This document shows positions 1 to 5,840 of a stretch of 8,885 nt of DNA, piece by piece. The stretch's first letter is position 1; each line of letters starts with the position of its first letter. The notes under the pieces are model-generated. The model had not been told where the DNA came from and ran no database searches. It saw only the letters and a program-made list of their open reading frames with translations. Origin of the DNA: an uncultured Lachnospiraceae bacterium (GTDB taxonomy: Bacteria > Bacillota > Clostridia > Lachnospirales > Lachnospiraceae). Location: NCBI GenBank assembly GCA_937915975.1, contig CALGGL010000023.1, positions 1-8,885 of the forward strand. The letters are read 5' to 3'. Both the position numbers and the translations under genes were made by a program.

Positions 1-479
1 ATAATGCACAGAAGGCATTAAGAAACAGAGATACGGATAACAAATCCGTAAGCGGTAATAACCCAAAAAACAGAAAAAAGAAAACAAGATGGGATGAGAT
101 AATAAGAAAGGCCCTTAAGCATTCGGCAGCATTTACATTCAGTCTGCTTGTAAATATTGTTATTGTATTTATAATAATAAGACTTTTTTCTTATTCCTTT
201 AATTTTGCTTACAGTGTTTTTGGTGATGTTGCAAAGGATCCTGCGGGAAAGGAGTATGCGGTTATTGAGATACCTGCGGATTCTTCCACATTACAGATAG
301 GAAAAGCGCTTGAGGACAATGGAATCATTGAAGATAAATATGTATTCTTTGCCAAGGTAAGAATTAAAAAGCTCGGTGGAAAGATTAAAGCCGGTAAATA
401 CGGCTTGTCATCATCTATGACATACGGAGAGATTATTAATTTGATTTGTGGAATAAATGAGGAAGAAGAGGGTGACTGA
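1..479 (+). CDS. MltG/YceG-like membrane protein lacking the catalytic domain (5' partial)
   Basis: The reading frame is open from the window edge to TGA at 477-479 (158 codons from base 3), so the start lies outside. The visible part has a Lys/Arg-rich cytoplasmic segment (about residues 22-40), one membrane helix (about 41-63), then an extracytoplasmic region. Residues 87-150 resemble the LysM-like subdomain of MltG/YceG endolytic transglycosylases: 'IPADSSTLQIGKALEDNG' followed by 'KAGKYGLSSSMTYGEIINLI'. MltG cuts nascent peptidoglycan, but its catalytic domain normally follows this subdomain. Here the protein stops in an acidic tail (EEEEGD), so a transglycosylase activity is not expected. 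It may instead be a wall- or divisome-binding remnant. Position just ahead of trmR matches B. subtilis yrrL (mltG)-yrrM. The family call comes from reading the sequence and was not checked by a search. Confidence 0.75.
   Translation, partial: NAQKALRNRDTDNKSVSGNNPKNRKKKTRWDEIIRKALKHSAAFTFSLLVNIVIVFIIIRLFSYSFNFAYSVFGDVAKDPAGKEYAVIEIPADSSTLQIGKALEDNGIIEDKYVFFAKVRIKKLGGKIKAGKYGLSSSMTYGEIINLICGINEEEEGD
468..472 (+). promoter_or_regulatory. Ribosome binding site GAGGG that decides the GTG start of trmR
   Basis: GAGGG inside the last codons of the upstream gene lies 9 bases before GTG at 482. The competing in-frame ATG at 491 has its purine run (GAAGGGA) directly against the start codon, which is too close for normal initiation. 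The GTG start is therefore preferred, and translation is probably coupled to the upstream gene. Confidence 0.55.
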
Positions 480-481
480 GT

Positions 482-1135
482 GTGAAGGGAATGGAAAGGA
501 TAACTTCATTTGTTGATTCTTATATCCCTGATGACGAGGGTTTGCTCGGTGAGATTTATTCCTCTGCCGTAAATGACGGAGTACCGGTTATAAGAAGGGC
601 GGCAAAGGAATTTTTAAAAACACAGCTTGCCGTAAAAAATCCGAAAAATATTCTTGAAATAGGTACAGCCGTGGGCTATTCTTCTCTTTTTATGAGTAAA
701 TACACAGATGAAAAATGTAAAATAACTACTATTGAGCTTGATGAGAAAAGAGCAGAAGAGGCAATTGCCAATATCAGAAAGCTTAAAAAAGAAAAAGTCA
801 TAAAAGTTATTAAAGGAGATGCTTTAGATGTTTTAAAGACACTCCCAGATGCTTCATATGACTTTTTGTTTGTTGATGCTGCTAAAGGACAGTATATCAA
901 CTATTATGAAGAGGTTTTAAGAATTGCCGAAAAAGGAGCTGTAATAATATCGGACAATATTCTTCAGGACGGTGAAATTCTTGAATCACATTTTACCGTA
1001 GAAAAAAGAAACAGAACAATACATGACAGAATGAGGGAATATCTGTATAAGATAACACATGATGACAGAGTTTGGAGTGCCATTCTTTCCGTGGCTGACG
1101 GTATGGCAGTAACCATAAAGAAGGATGAAAGATGA
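482..1135 (+). CDS. trmR: SAM-dependent O-methyltransferase, likely TrmR (tRNA 5-hydroxyuridine methyltransferase)
   Basis: A 217-residue class I methyltransferase of the COMT-like Methyltransf_3 family, at the family's usual length. SAM-binding motif I is 'ILEIGTAVGYSS' (57-68), and the acidic residue after strand 2 is in 'TIELDEKR' (E85). 'FVDAAKGQY' (130-138) and 'SDNIL' (157-161) carry D132, D158 and N159, which match the metal-binding positions of the family. The GTG start is only 2 bases after the upstream stop, and the stop overlaps the next ATG. The family also includes small-molecule catechol O-methyltransferases. The neighbouring U32 gene is what points to TrmR (B. subtilis YrrM), which methylates 5-hydroxyuridine at tRNA position 34 to 5-methoxyuridine. 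Family call is firm; the tRNA role rests on synteny. Confidence 0.85.
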   Translation: MKGMERITSFVDSYIPDDEGLLGEIYSSAVNDGVPVIRRAAKEFLKTQLAVKNPKNILEIGTAVGYSSLFMSKYTDEKCKITTIELDEKRAEEAIANIRKLKKEKVIKVIKGDALDVLKTLPDASYDFLFVDAAKGQYINYYEEVLRIAEKGAVIISDNILQDGEILESHFTVEKRNRTIHDRMREYLYKITHDDRVWSAILSVADGMAVTIKKDER

Positions 1136-2409
1136 AAAAGGATAGCATAAAAAAACCGGAGCTTCTTATACCGGCAGGTGGTATGAATACGTTGAAAGTA
1201 GCCATAGATTACGGAGCGGACGCCGTATATATGGGTGGCCAAAAATTCGGATTAAGAGCAAAGGCTGATAATTTTACAATCGAAGAGATGAAAGAAGCGG
1301 TTAGATATGTACATTCAAAGGGTAAGAAGGTTTATGTTACCGTAAATATATTTGCGCACAATGATGATATTGAAGGCGTGCGGGAGTATTTTAACACTCT
1401 TCACAATGAGGGGCTTGATAAGAATGAAACAGCAATAGATGCACTTCTTGTCTCTGATTTCGGTATATTTATGCTTGCTAAGGAAATACTTCCGGATATT
1501 GATATTCATATCAGTACTCAGGCGAACAATACCAATTATATGACCTACAATTTCTGGTACAAGCAGGGTGCAAAGAGAGTTGTTGCGGCAAGAGAGCTTT
1601 CCTTAAATGAAATAAAAAAGATAAGAGACAATATTCCGAAAGATATGGAAATTGAGGCATTTATGCATGGCGCTATGTGCATTTCGTATTCGGGGCGCTG
1701 TCTCCTTTCAAGCTATTTTACAGGAAGGGATGCCAATAAGGGTGCCTGCACACATCCGTGCAGATGGAAATATTCCGTTGTTGAGGAGAAAAGACCGGGA
1801 GAGTACCTGCCTGTTGAAGAAGACGACAGGGGTACATATATATTTAATTCAAAGGATTTATGTATGATTGAGTATATTCCTGAGATGATAGAGGCGGGGA
1901 TTGATTCGTTTAAAGTGGAAGGTCGTATGAAAACCGCACTTTATGTGGCGGCTGTCACAAGAACCTACCGACAAGCGATTGATGATTATTTTGAATCGGA
2001 AGAGCTCTACAGATCCAATATGGATTATTACAAAGAGGAAATAGCTGCCTGTACCTACAGACAGTTTACAACTGGATTTTACTTTCGTAAGCCGGATGAG
2101 GATACTCAGATTTATGACAATAATACCTATGTGAACAATTATGTTTATCTTGGCTGCATAGAGGATATTGATGAAGAAAACAGGCTTTTCGTCATTCATC
2201 AAAAAAATAAATTTCTTGTGGGTGACATCATATGTATAATGGATTTTGCCGGAGAAAACATAGAAGTTAAGGTAGAGGGAATATTTGATGAGAAGATGAA
2301 TCCTATGGAATCAGCTCCTCATCCGAAACAGTTTTTATATCTTAAGTTTAATAAGACGGAAGGCATAAAAAAAGGTATGATTATAAGAGTAAAGCGTTAC
2401 GAAGCTTAA
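1132..2409 (+). CDS. trhP: U32 'peptidase' family protein, likely TrhP (tRNA wobble-uridine hydroxylation)
   Basis: A 425-residue U32-family protein, close to the length of B. subtilis YrrO/TrhP2. Residues 175-193 fit the PROSITE U32 signature exactly, starting 'EAFMHGAMC' and ending 'GRCLLS'. Cysteines 183, 190, 206 and 210 (the last two in 'ACTHPC') form a likely iron-sulfur ligand set. 'NSKDLC' (239-244) and 'KVEGRMK' (261-267) are further family motifs. Although named peptidases, members such as E. coli YegQ/TrhP and B. subtilis TrhP1/TrhP2 are needed for prephenate-dependent hydroxylation of U34 in tRNA. Being directly coupled to trmR (ATGA overlap, ribosome binding site AAGGA at 1121-1125) supports that role. 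Only one U32 gene is seen, whereas B. subtilis has two in tandem. Its last 29 bases overlap the end of sigK on the other strand. Confidence 0.86.
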   Translation: MKKDSIKKPELLIPAGGMNTLKVAIDYGADAVYMGGQKFGLRAKADNFTIEEMKEAVRYVHSKGKKVYVTVNIFAHNDDIEGVREYFNTLHNEGLDKNETAIDALLVSDFGIFMLAKEILPDIDIHISTQANNTNYMTYNFWYKQGAKRVVAARELSLNEIKKIRDNIPKDMEIEAFMHGAMCISYSGRCLLSSYFTGRDANKGACTHPCRWKYSVVEEKRPGEYLPVEEDDRGTYIFNSKDLCMIEYIPEMIEAGIDSFKVEGRMKTALYVAAVTRTYRQAIDDYFESEELYRSNMDYYKEEIAACTYRQFTTGFYFRKPDEDTQIYDNNTYVNNYVYLGCIEDIDEENRLFVIHQKNKFLVGDIICIMDFAGENIEVKVEGIFDEKMNPMESAPHPKQFLYLKFNKTEGIKKGMIIRVKRYEA

Positions 2410-3004
2410 GCAGCGCCTTTTTCTCGATTCTGGATACATATGAGCGTGATATACCGAGGGCTTTTGCAACCTCCTTCTGGGTAAGCTCATCATAACCGAA
2501 TAATCCGTAGCGCATGGCTATTATTTGCTGTTCTCTTAAGTCCAAAACTTTTTTGTATATTTTTGAAATGTAACTTATATTGTCATTATGGATTATATCT
2601 ATGAGGATGTTTTCATCCTCATTTTTTATTATATCCATGAGGTTGATTTCGTTGCCCTCCTTGTCTGTTCCGATTGGTTCATATAATGAGATTTCTCTTG
2701 CTTCTTTGCGCTCTTGCCTTAGGCGCATAAGAAGCTCGTTTTCTATACATCTTGATGCGTATGTGGCAAGCCTGCTGCCCTTTGATACATCATAGGTGTT
2801 TACAGCCTTAATCAGTCCTATGGTTCCGATTGAGATAAGGTCTTCCGTGCTTCTTCCCACAGCCTGATATTTTTTTACGATATGTGCAACGAGTCTCAGA
2901 TTGTATTCAACAAGCGTATTTCTGGCTTCGATGTCACCCTGTTTTATGAGCTTCAGATAATGCCTTTCTTCTTCGGCGGAAAGGGGATGCTTAAATGTTT
3001 CCAA
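2381..3004 (-). CDS. sigK: Sporulation sigma factor SigK (late mother cell)
   Basis: An RNA polymerase sigma-70 factor of 207 residues from the preferred start. Region 2 contains 'NLRLVAHIVKKY', 'EDLISIGTIGLIKAV' (54-68) and 'ATYASRCIENELLM' (80-93). A linker with 'SLYEPIGTDKEGNEINLMDI' follows, then the region 4 helix-turn-helix 'LTQKEVAKALGISRSYVSR' (about 174-192). These strings are characteristic of SigK, which drives late coat and spore-maturation genes in the mother cell. TTG at 3004 is chosen because GTGAGG (3018-3013) lies 8 bases upstream and clostridial SigK proteins that lack a pro-sequence begin near 'TFxxPLS'. An in-frame ATG at 3073 would add 23 residues, but has no ribosome binding site. 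The gene is intact, with no skin-like element. The C-terminal end overlaps trhP tail-to-tail. Confidence 0.9.
   Translation of the reverse strand: METFKHPLSAEEERHYLKLIKQGDIEARNTLVEYNLRLVAHIVKKYQAVGRSTEDLISIGTIGLIKAVNTYDVSKGSRLATYASRCIENELLMRLRQERKEAREISLYEPIGTDKEGNEINLMDIIKNEDENILIDIIHNDNISYISKIYKKVLDLREQQIIAMRYGLFGYDELTQKEVAKALGISRSYVSRIEKKALLKLRNALLL
2394..2422 (+). terminator. Weak terminator-like hairpin at the trhP stop
   Basis: GCGTT (2394-2398) can pair with AGCGC (2412-2416), including one G-U pair, around a 13-base loop, and a TTTTT run follows at 2418-2422. The stem is short and the loop long, so at best it would be a partial terminator ahead of the stronger one at 2601-2627. Confidence 0.2.
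2601..2627 (+). terminator. Intrinsic terminator, + strand, embedded antisense in sigK
   Basis: A perfect 9-bp inverted repeat, ATGAGGATG (2601-2609) and CATCCTCAT (2614-2622), closed by a TTTT loop and followed by TTTTT (2623-2627) then ATT. On the + strand this is a standard Rho-independent terminator, about 190 bases after the trhP stop. On the - strand the stem is preceded by an A run and has no T run after it, so it should not stop sigK transcription. In sigK it encodes the acidic linker 'NEDENILI' between regions 2 and 4. An outer ATGGAT (2588-2593) / ATCCAT (2633-2638) pair also flanks it. Confidence 0.72.
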
Positions 3005-3012
3005 GGTATACG

Positions 3013-3018
3013 CCTCAC
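3013..3018 (-). promoter_or_regulatory. Ribosome binding site GTGAGG supporting the TTG start of sigK
   Basis: Read on the - strand, GTGAGG is followed by 8 bases and then TTG at 3004. The alternative ATG at 3073 is preceded only by an AT-rich tract with no purine run. This contrast is the main reason for choosing the shorter SigK. Confidence 0.5.
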
Positions 3019-3035
3019 GAAAGTCCCTGTTTTTA

Positions 3036-3062
3036 TATGATATGATTTTTTGACAAAAAAGT
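3036..3062 (-). promoter_or_regulatory. SigK-type promoter candidate for sigK
   Basis: Read on the - strand, AC (3062-3061), 16 bases, then CATATCATA (3044-3036) fits the mother-cell SigK consensus as I recall it (-35 AC, -10 CATAnnnTA). The predicted transcript would begin near 3029, leaving a leader of about 25 bases that contains the GTGAGG site before TTG 3004. SigK is known to act on its own gene in Bacillus. The -10 also partly resembles a SigE site. The match is short and lies in AT-rich DNA, so chance is possible. Confidence 0.4.
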
Positions 3063-3091
3063 GCTTTTCCCATAAAAATTTACGCAAAAAC

Positions 3092-3120
3092 TTGATATAT
3101 AAATTACATTAGAGTAAAAT
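3092..3120 (+). promoter_or_regulatory. SigA-type promoter for the GT-C glycosyltransferase gene
   Basis: TTGATA (3092-3097), a 17-base spacer, and TAAAAT (3115-3120) form a near-consensus housekeeping promoter. Transcription should begin near 3127, giving a leader of about 33 bases before ATG 3160. The same -35, spacer length and -10, with ATTAGAG leading into the -10, recur at 4961-4989. It points away from sigK, so the interval holds back-to-back promoters. Confidence 0.75.
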
Positions 3121-3159
3121 TGAATAAAGTATTATTTGTTTTGAAACGGTGCATTTACA

Positions 3160-4908
3160 ATGAAAAAATCAGTTGCTTTTCAAAAAAATATAAAGCTTAT
3201 TCTTACGGTGATAATTTTGCTGCAGTCTCTGATTATTACCTTTGTTTTTGCTTATAAAAAGAAGGGCTTCCATTCGGATGAAATATGGAATTACGGTTTT
3301 GCAAACAGTACTGAGGGCGGATACATATATGAGAAGGACGGAGAAAAGATTAATTGCTATGAATGGGTGAATTCGGAAAAACTGCTGGAATATATAAGTG
3401 TTGATAAAAGTGAGATATTTGCTTATAAGGATGTTTATATAAATTGTGCAAAGGATATCAATCCACCGCTTCAAAATATGCTTTTGCATTTAATATGTTC
3501 TTTTTTTCCGAATGTATGGTCAAAGTGGTTTTGCTTTGTTATAAATATCTTTGCTTTTTTCCTGACTCAGATATTCTTATATAAAACAATTCTTTTAACA
3601 GGCGGTGACGAAAAGCTTGCTGTTATGGGAATTATATTGTATGGCTTTGGTGCAGGTGCGGCAAATGTTTCGATTTTTCTGCGTATCTATGCTTTAGGTG
3701 TGGCATTTTCTGTTATGTATATATATTATTCCGCAAAAATATTCAGGGATGAGTATAAAAAAAGTAATTATATTAAATTGTTCGCAGTCGGCTTTCTCGG
3801 TGCTTTTACCATCCACCAGTTTCTTATTATTGCGTTTGTTGTGACATTTGCTTTTTCTGCTTACTATCTGATTAAAAGAAAGTATAAAAAAATGTTTGCA
3901 TACGGTGGAACGGGACTTTTGTTTGCGGGACTTTCGATTGCGGCATTTCCGAGCACTATTGCTCATATGAACGGAAAAACGGCATCCTATGAGGTCGGAA
4001 AACTTCCGTTAATGTATCAGCTATCCAAATACTTTGAGTATCTTAATCGTGATATTATAGGAATTCATAATTCGGCAAATCCGACATTTATTCATTCTGT
4101 TTTCAGTATGATAATCGGACTTGCTTTTGCGATACTGCTCGCAATATTATATGTCTTTCGCAAGAAAGAAAAGGTTAAGAAAATAAAGAACGGGATTTTT
4201 GATTTTGTAAAACGTATGATTGAAGAGTTAAAAAAATATCGATATCCTGTCATTGCATTTTTTATTTGTGTATTGGTGTTTTTGTTTATTGTATCCGGGA
4301 TGACATCGTTAGGGCGCATGGGTGAGTACACAAGAAGATATATTTTTCTGATATATCCTGTTTATTCTGCTCTGGTAATAATGATAATAAAAGCAATTCT
4401 TAATGCTTTAAAAATAAATGAATCAAAAATTGATATGCTGATGCTATGCATAACAGCCGTACTTGTTATCTTGTCATATGCTATGTCGGATAAAGCTTTC
4501 TATTTCAATGAAAAAAAAGAGGGCATAACATTCAGTGACCTGGAAGAGGATACGGATTGTATAGTTGTTTTGGACAGCCTTTGGCTTTCTACCTGTGCAA
4601 CAAACGAATTGTATAATACCGATATGTTTTATCTTACTGACAGAGCAAATTACGAGCATGATAATTATGCGGATTTGGATTTGGGTGACAGATCGCTTTA
4701 TCTTCTTATAGATGTATCGAATGAGTATATCCCTAAGGAGAATGATGACGAGGAAACAATGCTTGCTGCTCAGGCAAACGGAAGTATGATTAATAAGGAT
4801 GAGATTCTTGAATATTACGGTAATCTTTCGATAGCCCAAGGGTGTGAACTTTGCGGTTGCGATTATCTGTTCGGAAGAAAGATTGAGATATATAAACTGA
4901 CACCTTGA
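3160..4908 (+). CDS. Multi-pass GT-C-type glycosyltransferase (PMT/ArnT-like)
   Basis: A 582-residue membrane protein with about ten predicted helices (near 12-31, 121-142, 153-173, 174-192, 206-226, 248-266, 311-333, 362-380, 394-414, 424-442) and a soluble, probably extracytoplasmic C-terminal part (about 443-582). The first outer loop has 'GFHSDEIW' (D40, E41), matching the acidic catalytic motif of GT-C enzymes. 'DINPPLQNMLLH' (99-110) matches the second conserved loop motif. Such enzymes move sugars from polyprenyl-phosphate donors onto glycans, lipids or proteins outside the membrane. It sits first in the polysaccharide region with its own promoter, and no clear ribosome binding site precedes ATG 3160. 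The C-terminal part holds the cysteine cluster 'CELCGC' (562-567). Acceptor and sugar cannot be read from the sequence. Function as a transferase is inferred from these motifs. Confidence 0.7.
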   Translation: MKKSVAFQKNIKLILTVIILLQSLIITFVFAYKKKGFHSDEIWNYGFANSTEGGYIYEKDGEKINCYEWVNSEKLLEYISVDKSEIFAYKDVYINCAKDINPPLQNMLLHLICSFFPNVWSKWFCFVINIFAFFLTQIFLYKTILLTGGDEKLAVMGIILYGFGAGAANVSIFLRIYALGVAFSVMYIYYSAKIFRDEYKKSNYIKLFAVGFLGAFTIHQFLIIAFVVTFAFSAYYLIKRKYKKMFAYGGTGLLFAGLSIAAFPSTIAHMNGKTASYEVGKLPLMYQLSKYFEYLNRDIIGIHNSANPTFIHSVFSMIIGLAFAILLAILYVFRKKEKVKKIKNGIFDFVKRMIEELKKYRYPVIAFFICVLVFLFIVSGMTSLGRMGEYTRRYIFLIYPVYSALVIMIIKAILNALKINESKIDMLMLCITAVLVILSYAMSDKAFYFNEKKEGITFSDLEEDTDCIVVLDSLWLSTCATNELYNTDMFYLTDRANYEHDNYADLDLGDRSLYLLIDVSNEYIPKENDDEETMLAAQANGSMINKDEILEYYGNLSIAQGCELCGCDYLFGRKIEIYKLTP

Positions 4909-4951
4909 CAAAGGTCACGGATAATGGATGAACAGACGGGCTTATAAAGCC
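4902..4951. repeat. Two small inverted repeats upstream of the rfbF promoter
   Basis: ACCTT-GACA-AAGGT (4902-4915) and GGCTT-ATA-AAGCC (4939-4951) are perfect 5-bp dyads ahead of the -35 at 4961. Neither is followed by a T run on either strand, so they are not intrinsic terminators. The second lies about ten bases upstream of the promoter and could be an operator half-site pair, but both are short enough to arise by chance. Confidence 0.3.
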
Positions 4952-4960
4952 TACGAATAC

Positions 4961-4989
4961 TTGATATTTATGCGAAATTAGAGTAAAAT
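4961..4989 (+). promoter_or_regulatory. SigA-type promoter for the nucleotide-sugar operon
   Basis: TTGATA (4961-4966), a 17-base spacer and TAAAAT (4984-4989). The 13 bases ATTAGAGTAAAAT (4977-4989) are identical to those at 3108-3120. Transcription would begin near 4996, giving a leader of about 45 bases before ATG 5041. No terminator is seen between the glycosyltransferase gene and this promoter, so the operon may also be read from the promoter at 3092. Confidence 0.78.
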
Positions 4990-5030
4990 ATTAAGGTGAT
5001 TTTGTTTGCATGAGATTATGAAAGAAAATT

Positions 5031-5035
5031 GGGGG
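5031..5035 (+). promoter_or_regulatory. Ribosome binding site GGGGG that decides the rfbF start
   Basis: The G run lies 5 bases before ATG 5041. An in-frame TTG at 5029 would begin translation inside this site and add four residues not found in the family, so ATG 5041 is preferred. Confidence 0.6.
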
Positions 5036-5040
5036 TAATT

Positions 5041-5817
5041 ATGAAGGTTGTAATTCTTGCCGGAGGCTTTGGAACAAGAATAAGTGAAGAGAGTCATCTT
5101 AGACCGAAGCCTATGATAAAAATCGGAAATAAACCTATTTTATGGCATATAATGAAAGAATATTCTTATTACGGCTTTAATGAATTTGTAATCTGTGCCG
5201 GATATAAGCAGGATATGATTAAGGAATGGTTTGCGAACTATTATCTGCATAACAGTGATGTCACATTTGATTTTTCAAAGGGAAATGAGATGACCGTACA
5301 TAATAATGTGGCTGAGCCATGGAAGGTAACCGTCGTTGACACAGGCTATAATACAATGACGGGCGGAAGAATTAAGCGTATTAAGCCGTATATAGGTGAT
5401 GAGACATTTTTAATGACTTACGGTGACGGTGTTTGCGACATCAATATAAAGGAGCTTGTAAAATTCCATGAAGCTCACGGGAAAATTGCCACACTTACGG
5501 CAGTTAACGAAGAGCAGAGATTCGGTGTTCTTGATATAGAAAAGGATTCCGATAAAATTGTTGCTTTCAGAGAAAAATCAGCAAGTGACAGATCCAGAAT
5601 AAATGCGGGATATATGGTTTTGAACAGCAGGGTATTTGACTATATTGAAGGAGATTCAACAGTATTCGAAAAAGAACCGTTACAAAGACTTTCAGCCGAC
5701 GGAGAGCTTGTTGCTTATAAGTATGACGGCTTCTGGCAGTGCATGGATACATTAAGAGAGCAGGAGGCTTTGGCTGCAATGGTAGAAAGCGGTAAGGCTC
5801 CATGGATGGTTTGGTAA
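5041..5817 (+). CDS. rfbF: Glucose-1-phosphate cytidylyltransferase
   Basis: A 258-residue nucleotidyltransferase, full length for RfbF/DdhA. It joins CTP and glucose 1-phosphate to give CDP-glucose and pyrophosphate in the cytoplasm. The nucleotide loop is 'LAGGFGTRISEES' (6-18), followed by 'RPKPMIKIG' (21-29). 'LMTYGDGV' (124-131) holds D129, and 'FWQCMDTLRE' (231-240) holds D236; both match metal-binding aspartates of the family. 'AEPWKVTVVDTG' and 'MTGGRIKR' are RfbF-specific strings that separate it from glucose-1-phosphate uridylyl- and thymidylyltransferases. The C-terminal 'GKAPWMVW' is also typical. It is the first gene after the promoter at 4961. The usual partner, CDP-glucose 4,6-dehydratase (RfbG), is not in the window; a 6-dehydrogenase follows 23 bases later. 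Confidence 0.94.
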   Translation: MKVVILAGGFGTRISEESHLRPKPMIKIGNKPILWHIMKEYSYYGFNEFVICAGYKQDMIKEWFANYYLHNSDVTFDFSKGNEMTVHNNVAEPWKVTVVDTGYNTMTGGRIKRIKPYIGDETFLMTYGDGVCDINIKELVKFHEAHGKIATLTAVNEEQRFGVLDIEKDSDKIVAFREKSASDRSRINAGYMVLNSRVFDYIEGDSTVFEKEPLQRLSADGELVAYKYDGFWQCMDTLREQEALAAMVESGKAPWMVW

Positions 5818-5840
5818 AAAGGTAATGTGAGGAGATTGGT

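Noticed and set aside
1652..1867. 71-codon + strand frame inside trhP
   Set aside because: Alternate frame over the most conserved, cysteine-rich part of the U32 gene; its composition is that of a shadow frame.
2381..3073. skin-like recombination element or split sigK
   Set aside because: The sigma factor is continuous through regions 2 and 4 with no recombinase gene nearby.
4474..4911. 145-codon open frame on the - strand
   Set aside because: It lies inside the glycosyltransferase gene, has no family motifs and reads as a shadow of AT-rich coding sequence. The same applies to the other opposite-strand frames across the window.
4905..4927. TTGACA at 4905-4910 as a perfect -35 of a third promoter
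   Set aside because: No -10 lies at 16-18 bases (the sequence there is ATGAAC); the nearest TAAT is at 11 bases.
5029..5040. TTG 5029 as the rfbF start
   Set aside because: It overlaps the G-run ribosome binding site and would add four residues ahead of the conserved 'MKVVILAGG' start.
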